Source: an uncultured Chlorobiales bacterium (lineage in GTDB: Bacteria; Bacteroidota; Chlorobiia; Chlorobiales; Chlorobiaceae). Taken from it: a stretch of 18,645 nt of DNA. This document shows, piece after piece, positions 13,363 to 18,645 of the stretch. The position numbers and the translations under genes are program-made. The stretch spans positions 1 to 18,645 of the forward strand of contig CAIUQW010000333.1 of the NCBI GenBank assembly GCA_903901395.1, read 5' to 3'. The notes beneath the pieces were generated by a model that was not told where the DNA came from, searched no databases, and saw only the letters and a program-made list of their open reading frames with translations. Within the stretch, counting starts at the first letter, position 1. Each line of letters starts with the position of its first letter.

Positions 13363-14601
13363 ATGGACAGAAAACTTCAGCAGGCTCAGGGAAACTGGGT
13401 TGTTGGCGAGCGGTTCTGGGGGCGTGAAAACGACATCGGGATTCTGACGCGCATGATCGATGATGGGGCGCACATTTCGATTGTCGCTCAACGGCGCATG
13501 GGCAAGACCAGCCTCATGAAAGAGCTGGCACGGCGGCTAAGCGACAGATATGTCTGCCTTTACCTCGATTTGCAAAAGGAGTCTGCTCCGCCGGATGCGG
13601 TGGCGGAACTCGCGCTTGTGCTCAATCCGCACAAGCCGCTATGGGAAAAGGGGAAAAAACTTTTTTCCAACCTCTGGCAGGGCGTGTCTGGCGGAGTCGA
13701 AGAGGTCAGTTATGGAGAAATTGGAATCAAGTTGAGGGCCGGACTCGATTCAGGCAACTGGATGGACAAGGGTGACGAGCTGTTCCGCATCCTCTCGAAA
13801 TCGGAAAAACCGGTGCTGCTCATGATCGACGAGTTGCCGCTGATGGTGAATCGGATGTTGCGCGAAGGCGATGCGGGCATGACGCCGGAAAACATCAGGC
13901 AGGTTGACCGTTTCATGTCATGGCTGCGAAAAAACAGCACCGAGCATCAGGGCAAGGTGCGGATCATGCTCTCCGGCAGCATTGGCCTGGAACCGGTGCT
14001 GCATCAGGCAGGACTGAGCGCCGTGATCAACAACTATCAGCCATACGATCTGAAACCGTGGGATTTCAAGACGGCGACAGGTTGCCTGAATGCGCTGGCT
14101 CGACATGAGAAAATTTTTTTCGAGGATAACGCGGTACAGCTTATGGTCGAAAAGCTGGGCTGCTGCATTCCGCACCATGTGCAGTTCTTTTTCGCATGTG
14201 TTTTCAAACACTGTATGCTTCGCAATGATATGCATTTCAAAGCCATTGAAGTTGATGAATTATATGATTCTGAAATGCTTGGTTTACGCGGTCATGCGGA
14301 GTTGGCGCATTATGAAGAGCGTCTGTCGATGTATTTCGAGAAAGATTGCTTGCCGCTCGTGAAAGCGATGTTGACGGAAACTTCTATATCCGGTATGCTG
14401 ACTATGCCGGTGATTCTTTCGCTTCGTGGAACGTATGCATCGCCGGATAGCTGTTCCGATGAAGCGCTGGCCGAGATGTTGCGGATTCTTCAGCATGACG
14501 GCTATATAAAAAAGAAAAATGAGGGCTATATCTACGAATCGAGTCTGCTCCGTGATTGGTGGAAAAAGACGCATGAAGACTTTTATACAAGGAGGAAATA
14601 A
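13363..14601 (+). CDS. Archaeal-type P-loop ATPase with C-terminal winged-helix-like domain
   Basis: From the ATG at 13363 the protein is 412 aa. Its start GERFWGREND leads to the Walker A VAQRRMGKTSL (K48, T49), a form typical of the ATPase_2 (archaeal ATPase / STAND-related) family. Walker B is VLLMIDELPLM (151-161) and a sensor-like strand is IMLSGSIGLEPVL (~201-213). After DLKPWDF comes a helical region and a C-terminal winged-helix-like end (MLRILQHDGYIKKKNEGYIYESSLLRDWW). It has no TM segment. An upstream in-frame ATG at 13300 would put the operator repeats inside the coding region, so I prefer 13363. It is translationally coupled to the next ATPase. Family members are often accessory, and some act in defence; the role here is unknown. 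Confidence 0.85.
   Translation: MDRKLQQAQGNWVVGERFWGRENDIGILTRMIDDGAHISIVAQRRMGKTSLMKELARRLSDRYVCLYLDLQKESAPPDAVAELALVLNPHKPLWEKGKKLFSNLWQGVSGGVEEVSYGEIGIKLRAGLDSGNWMDKGDELFRILSKSEKPVLLMIDELPLMVNRMLREGDAGMTPENIRQVDRFMSWLRKNSTEHQGKVRIMLSGSIGLEPVLHQAGLSAVINNYQPYDLKPWDFKTATGCLNALARHEKIFFEDNAVQLMVEKLGCCIPHHVQFFFACVFKHCMLRNDMHFKAIEVDELYDSEMLGLRGHAELAHYEERLSMYFEKDCLPLVKAMLTETSISGMLTMPVILSLRGTYASPDSCSDEALAEMLRILQHDGYIKKKNEGYIYESSLLRDWWKKTHEDFYTRRK
14590..14595 (+). promoter_or_regulatory. Ribosome binding site of the TPR-ATPase gene embedded in the preceding gene
   Basis: AGGAGG forms a pair of arginine codons of the first ATPase (Arg-Arg-Lys-stop) and stands 9 bases before the ATG at 14605. The two ATPases are separated by only three bases, so their synthesis is coupled. 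Confidence 0.75.
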
Positions 14602-14604
14602 ACA

Positions 14605-17490
14605 ATGGTAAGAGAGTTCGTGAAATACAATCCGGCGTTTCTCGAAAGCGAGAAGCTTGTCGATAATTTCGTGGTTCGGCAGACCGATTTGCAGATGATC
14701 GTCAGAATCGTGCACGACAATACGGCGGACTCGAATCAGCACGTGCTGGTAATCGGCCCGCGCGGCAGCGGCAAGACGACGCTGGTGCGGCGGGTCTCCG
14801 TCGAGATCGGGCGCGACGATGCGCTGAGCACGGCGTGGTATCCGCTCATTTTCGCCGAGGAGAGCTATAACGCATTGTCCACAGCGGATTTCTGGCTGGA
14901 GTCGTTGTTTCACCTCGCCGAACAGACGGGCGAGTCACGCTGGATGGAATCGTACCATGAGCTGCGCCGCGATCCCGATGAAAAGCGCCTTGCCCAGCGA
15001 GCGCTCAGCCAGTTGCTCGATTTTGCCGACAGCATCGGCAAGCGAATCCTGCTGGTCGTGGAAAATCTCGACATGCTGCTCTCGGAATTTTCCGACGAAG
15101 CGGATGCGTGGGCGCTACGCCATACGCTCATGAACGAGCCTCGCCTGATGTTGCTTGCAACCGCGACCGGACGTTTCGAAGGGATCGATCATCCCTCAAA
15201 AGCAATGTTTGAAATGTTCAGAATCCACGACCTGAAACCGCTGAACGACGACGAGTGCAATATGATCTGGGCGCTGTTCGCCGGAGCACCACTGCCCGGA
15301 ATGCAGATACGACCGATCAGGATTCTGACGGGTGGCAATGCACGACTCATCGGTTTGATTGCAAGATTTGGCGCACAAAGATCGTTCCGCGAACTGCTCG
15401 AAGACTTGATCGATCTTATCGATGAGCACACCGATTATTTCAAAGGCCATCTCGACAACATGGCCCCGATGGAACGTAAAGTCTATCTTGCGCTTGCCGA
15501 ATTATGGAAACAATCCTCAGCAAAAGAGATCGCTGAGGTTGCGCGGCTTGACGTCAATACGACAAGCGCGTATCTGAAGCGTCTTGCAGGTCGGGGAAAA
15601 GTAGCAGTCGAGGATGAGGGAAAACGGAAAAAGTGGTATTCTATTTCCGAAGGCATTTATAACATCTACTACCTCATGCGCCGACGCGGCGGACCATCGG
15701 CGAGAGTGAAAGCAGCGGTGCGATTTATGGTTTGTCTTTACGAACCGGTTGCTGCGGCAAAGCTGGTTATTGACGAATCATCTGCTCTTGATCCTGAAGC
15801 GTGCAGAGATTATATGATGGCTTTTTCTGAAATCTATCGATCCGCACCTGATTTTCTGCGATTTGAAATTGCACGTATAGCTCCTTCTGCCGTTATTGAT
15901 TCGCCATATCTTGATAGAGCCGTTAAAGATGAAATAATGGCTTATAATAGCTCAGAAAAGAAAGGTGATGATGAAATTAAGAAGATTCTTGAAATTCTCA
16001 ACAAAGGAGTTAAATCAGGCGAAATGAATCGGCTTGATGATGAGATGAATCTATATAAAGAGCTTATTGAGAAATATGGTGATCGTCAGGAATCGGAGAT
16101 CGTCAAGTTGGTTGCCAGCGCTATGTTCAATATAGGTGTTGCACTTTGTGAACTGAATCAGCTTGATGAAGCAATAGCCTTATATAAAGAACTTATTGAG
16201 AAATATGGTGACTATCAAGAATCGGAGATCGTTGAGATAGTCGCCAGCGCCATGTACAACATCGCTATTAAACTTGGCGAGCTGAATCAACTGGACGAAG
16301 CGATGGATTTATATAAAGAGCTGATAGAGAGGTACGGTGATCGCCAGGAAGCGCAGATTATCGAGTTGGTTGCCATTGCTATGTTAAGCAACGGAGAGAG
16401 GCTTCGAATGCTTAATCAGTTTGATGAAGCACTAAAATTTTATGACAATATGATAGAGATGTTTGGTCATCGTCAGGAGATACAGATTGCCGAGCAGGTT
16501 GCAAATGCGTTGTATATCAAAGGCCTTGAACTTACACTTATGGGGAATATTGATGAATCTGTCGCTATAGTTGAGGAGTTGAACGCAAAGTATGGAAATC
16601 GACACGAAACGCAGATTATCGTTCGAGTTGCCGGTGCCATGTGCATGATAGGCCTTGAACTTGCTCTGATACATCGTTTTGATGAATCGATTGCATGGTA
16701 CGATAAGTTAATAGCGAACTATGGAGATTGTCAGGAAGCCCAGATTGTCGAGCTGGTTGCCAGAGTTATGTATTTAAAAGGCATTGTCCTTAGTGAACTA
16801 GGTCAGATTGAGGAAGCATTAAAGAGTTGTGAGGAATTGATAGCTAAGTATGCAAATTATCAAGAAGTGCAGATTGCCGAGTCACTTGCAAAAGCTATGC
16901 ACATCAAAGCAGTATTGCTTGATAAGTTAGGAAAGCGTGAGAATGCGATAATAGCATGTGACGAGTTAATGGAGAAGTATGATGATCGTTTAGAAGCGCA
17001 GATTGCTGAACCAGTTGCAAAAGCTATGCTTTACAAGGGGGGCATATTTATTGAAATGAAACGTTCTGTTGAAACAGTCGCGGTTTATGAACAGCTTATA
17101 GCGAAATATAGCCAATATCAGGAAGACTCTTTGGTAAAGATACTCTTGACAGCAAGATTGATGAAAGCCTTCTTCTTACTGAAGAACGAAAAACAAGATG
17201 ATGCGCTTACCGAGTTCAAGGCCGTTTTGAATGGCAAAACGCTTCCTGAAAATGAAATTAACCTTTTTATTCAGTTGATCATTGAGTTTACAGTTTCAGG
17301 AGAGGCAAAAACTGTGCTGCATATGCTATCAGAGTCACCAGCAGCGCAGCAGTTTGAATTGCTGATTGCTGTTTTACAGTTGTATTGTGGGCAGGATGTG
17401 CGTACTGCGCCAGAGATTCTTGAAGTTGTGAAGGATGTGGTGAAGAGAATAAAGGATTTAAAGCACAAGATCGAATCTGAGAAAGCTTAA
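14605..17490 (+). CDS. AAA/STAND-like ATPase with winged helix and ten TPR-like repeats
   Basis: The protein is 961 aa. An N-terminal ATPase carries Walker A GPRGSGKT (51-58), Walker B ILLVVENLD (~147-155; Glu-Asn in place of Asp-Glu) and a sensor-like strand LMLLATATGRF. A winged helix follows at ~288-355 (MERKVYLALAELW ... AYLKRLAGRGKVAVEDEGK). After a helical linker (~355-470) come ten 43-residue TPR-like repeats (475 to ~904), then a ~55-residue helical end. NTPase + winged helix + superstructure-forming repeats is the STAND-type plan, in which repeats sense a ligand and the NTPase oligomerises. No N-terminal effector domain is present; the partner ATPase may take that role. The 3' half is much more AT-rich than the ATPase part. 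The stop is only two bases from the stop of the convergent DUF4143 gene. Confidence 0.85.
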   Translation: MVREFVKYNPAFLESEKLVDNFVVRQTDLQMIVRIVHDNTADSNQHVLVIGPRGSGKTTLVRRVSVEIGRDDALSTAWYPLIFAEESYNALSTADFWLESLFHLAEQTGESRWMESYHELRRDPDEKRLAQRALSQLLDFADSIGKRILLVVENLDMLLSEFSDEADAWALRHTLMNEPRLMLLATATGRFEGIDHPSKAMFEMFRIHDLKPLNDDECNMIWALFAGAPLPGMQIRPIRILTGGNARLIGLIARFGAQRSFRELLEDLIDLIDEHTDYFKGHLDNMAPMERKVYLALAELWKQSSAKEIAEVARLDVNTTSAYLKRLAGRGKVAVEDEGKRKKWYSISEGIYNIYYLMRRRGGPSARVKAAVRFMVCLYEPVAAAKLVIDESSALDPEACRDYMMAFSEIYRSAPDFLRFEIARIAPSAVIDSPYLDRAVKDEIMAYNSSEKKGDDEIKKILEILNKGVKSGEMNRLDDEMNLYKELIEKYGDRQESEIVKLVASAMFNIGVALCELNQLDEAIALYKELIEKYGDYQESEIVEIVASAMYNIAIKLGELNQLDEAMDLYKELIERYGDRQEAQIIELVAIAMLSNGERLRMLNQFDEALKFYDNMIEMFGHRQEIQIAEQVANALYIKGLELTLMGNIDESVAIVEELNAKYGNRHETQIIVRVAGAMCMIGLELALIHRFDESIAWYDKLIANYGDCQEAQIVELVARVMYLKGIVLSELGQIEEALKSCEELIAKYANYQEVQIAESLAKAMHIKAVLLDKLGKRENAIIACDELMEKYDDRLEAQIAEPVAKAMLYKGGIFIEMKRSVETVAVYEQLIAKYSQYQEDSLVKILLTARLMKAFFLLKNEKQDDALTEFKAVLNGKTLPENEINLFIQLIIEFTVSGEAKTVLHMLSESPAAQQFELLIAVLQLYCGQDVRTAPEILEVVKDVVKRIKDLKHKIESEKA
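16027..17316 (+). repeat. Ten tandem 129-bp units encoding TPR-like repeats
   Basis: Units start at 16027 and every 129 bases (16156, 16285, 16414, 16543, 16672, 16801, 16930, 17059, 17188) with no indel. The protein pattern per unit is about N-Q-L-D-E-A-x5-KELIEKYGD-x-QE-x3-I-x3-VA-x-AM-x5-L-x-L. Units 1-3 are nearly identical at the DNA level in their YKELIEKYGD parts, and later units diverge, so duplication is most recent at the 5' side. The tenth unit is degenerate in its second half. Confidence 0.9.
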
Positions 17491-17492
17491 AA

Positions 17493-18290
17493 TCATTTTA
17501 TCGAAATATTCGTGTTACCCCGGAGTTCGAGAGCGAGATCGCGCAGGGAGATCGCTTCGACCGTTTCGGAAACGCGGTAGCGCTCCGTGCCGGGGTAGAC
17601 GACGAACGAGCGCTCCGGCTTCAGATCGTCTTGCGCCGAGTGAAACCCACGCTCCAGCTTTGGCGACAGGCTGCGTTTGATCTCGACCGCCCACTTTTTC
17701 CCGTCCGGCCAGACCAGCAAGAGGTCGATCTCCGCGCCGCCCGAAGTGCGATAGAAATAGCCTTGCGCCAGCTCGGGTGCTGCATCGAGCAGGTTCTCGA
17801 TAACGAAACACTCCCAGCTTTGGCCGACCACCGGATGCGAAAGCAGGCTCTCCTTGTCGGCAATGCCGAGCAGGGCGTGAACCAGCCCGCTGTCGCGCAC
17901 GAACACCTTTGGCGTCCTGACCAGGCGCTTGCCGATATTCTCCTGCCACGGCAGCAGCCGCCGGACAAGCAGCAGATCAACCAGAAGATCGAGATAGCTG
18001 CTGACTGTCTTTACATCGACTGAAAGATTTCTCGCGAACTGCGCCTGATTGAGCATTCCACCCTGATTCCAGGCAAGCATCGTCCAGAATTTGCGAAGCG
18101 TATCCGTCGCGATGCGAGAGCCGAACTGCGGAATATCGCGCTCGAGATAGGTGCGAATGAAGTCGAGCCGCCATTGAAAGCTGACCCGCTCATCGACGGC
18201 AAGCAAACTCTCGGGGAATCCGCCTCTCAACCAGAGATTATCGAGTGCGGAATTATCGACCTCGAGAGCGGTGAACTCACCCAGCTCAGC
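17493..18290 (-). pseudogene. DUF4143 ATPase, C-terminal part only (5' end lost at a junction)
   Basis: About 265 C-terminal residues of an AAA_14/DUF4143 protein are recognisable. In order they are ELGEF.ALEV, LWLRGGFPESLL, FIRTYLERDIPQFG, a winged-helix region (NLSVDVKTVSSYLDLLVDLL), KVFVRDSGLVHALLGI, and a PD-(D/E)xK-like end with GAEIDLLL (D) and WAVEIK (E, K). Full proteins are ~380-400 aa with a Walker-A-containing ATPase domain in front. Here that domain is absent: beyond ~18290 the minus-strand frame stays open to 18641 but turns into proline/arginine/glycine-rich shadow sequence. The gene is therefore truncated by a rearrangement or by a chimeric join. The stop (TGA, 17493-17495) nearly abuts the convergent TPR-ATPase gene. 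Confidence 0.75.
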
Positions 18291-18645
18291 GACCGTGCCG
18301 ATATCAACGCGTTCTCCCCTGCCCCTTCGCTCCGTGGCGGCTGGATTTTTGTGTCGGCGCGCAACTCCATCCGGGCCTTCCCCATGGCGCCGGGCGGGGA
18401 ATGGGAACTTTGCCGGCTCGGCAGCGCCCGGCTTGGCAACTGCAGCTTGAATACCGATGCCAGCCTGCTGGCCGTAAGCTGCCGTTATGACGAATACTGT
18501 GAGCTGGCGCTGGTGGACACCGCCACCGGATCGGTGGAGATCCTCACGCGCCTGCCGGAAATCGGCCATATCCAATTCTGCCCCGCGGACTCCACCCGGC
18601 TGTTGTTTTCCGGGAGCGTCACCCAACGGATCTGGATCCACGACC
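18270..18645 (+). CDS. Beta-propeller protein, oligogalacturonate-lyase/PD40-like (internal fragment)
   Basis: This plus-strand frame (codons at positions divisible by 3) is open to the window end and reads GELTQLSDRADINAFSPAPS, WIFVSARNSIRAFPM, then LNTDASLLAVSCRYDEYCEL, DTATGSVEILTRLPEIGH and FCPADSTRLLFSG..QRIWIHD. The blade-like repeats (SLNTDASLLAV, DTATG, GHIQFCPADSTRLLF) are those of PD40/WD40-like propellers, and the GH.QF.P.....L.F.G...R.W pattern recalls oligogalacturonate-lyase-family proteins. Neither end is present. The sequence opens abruptly where the DUF4143 gene breaks off, so it may belong to another genome. Coding evidence is good; the family assignment is moderate. Confidence 0.6.

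Noticed and set aside
14284..14913. A 209-codon minus-strand ORF across the two ATPase genes
   Set aside because: It is antisense to the coupled junction of two P-loop ATPases and has no recognisable motif.
16027..17316. The regular 129-bp repeats as a CRISPR-like or non-coding tandem array
   Set aside because: The repeats stay in one open reading frame with a 43-residue TPR-like pattern. There are no short identical repeats with unique spacers.
18290..18641. The minus-strand open frame beyond the recognisable DUF4143 part as its N-terminal domain
   Set aside because: It has no Walker A or AAA_14 features and is rich in Gly, Arg, Ala and Pro. The plus strand here encodes coherent beta-propeller sequence.

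Overview
The window looks like a piece of a green sulfur bacterium (Chlorobiota, probably Chlorobaculum/Chlorobium-like). This rests on the overall character of the proteins (full-length MnmE, MazG, SDR) and the GC-rich housekeeping genes; no rRNA, tRNA or other decisive marker is present, so the assignment is an inference. The last ~350 bases do not fit this picture and may be a chimeric join.

Layout. (1) 1-580: the C-terminal end of a flavodoxin/NADPH-FMN-reductase-type protein, then a doubtful, possibly frameshifted small gene. (2) 580-3063, minus strand: a DUF4405 membrane protein and, upstream of it, an AT-rich gene for a sulfatase-fold phosphoethanolamine-transferase-like membrane enzyme. 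Between them lie 11-bp-phased TTAA repeats resembling a PmrA/QseB-type operator, plus a nested hairpin. (3) 3288-6527: mnmE and an SDR oxidoreductase on the minus strand, divergent from mazG; the divergent gap holds a symmetric, four-part REPIN-like palindrome. (4) 6528-7036: about 0.5 kb with no convincing gene, ending in a plausible promoter. (5) 7037-13081: a compact seven-gene plus-strand operon: soluble zinc-ribbon DUF4178 protein, membrane DUF4178 protein, 45-aa membrane/secreted peptide, single-copy DUF350 protein, seven-TM aminopropyltransferase (SpeE-like), Tat-type FAD amine-oxidase-like enzyme, and SpeD. (6) 13082-13362: a stem-loop after speD and a cluster of five TTGTTGGCAA-type repeats. 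(7) 13363-17490: two coupled P-loop ATPase genes; the second carries ten exact 43-residue TPR-like repeats. (8) 17493-18645: the C-terminal part of a DUF4143 ATPase (minus strand) that breaks off near 18270-18300 into an unrelated plus-strand beta-propeller (oligogalacturonate-lyase-like) fragment.

How the genes work together. The most interesting unit is the 7037-13081 operon. SpeD would make decarboxylated SAM, the membrane-embedded SpeE-like enzyme would move its aminopropyl group to an acceptor, and the exported flavoenzyme could oxidise the resulting amine. The DUF350, DUF4178 and small membrane proteins would form an envelope platform. The acceptor is not obvious: the SpeE active-site motif reads DLPDP rather than the D(S/T)(S/T)DP common in soluble spermidine synthases. 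The two-ATPase operon behind the repeat cluster has the look of an accessory, possibly defensive, signal-transducing NTPase module, but no effector nuclease or toxin is visible in it.
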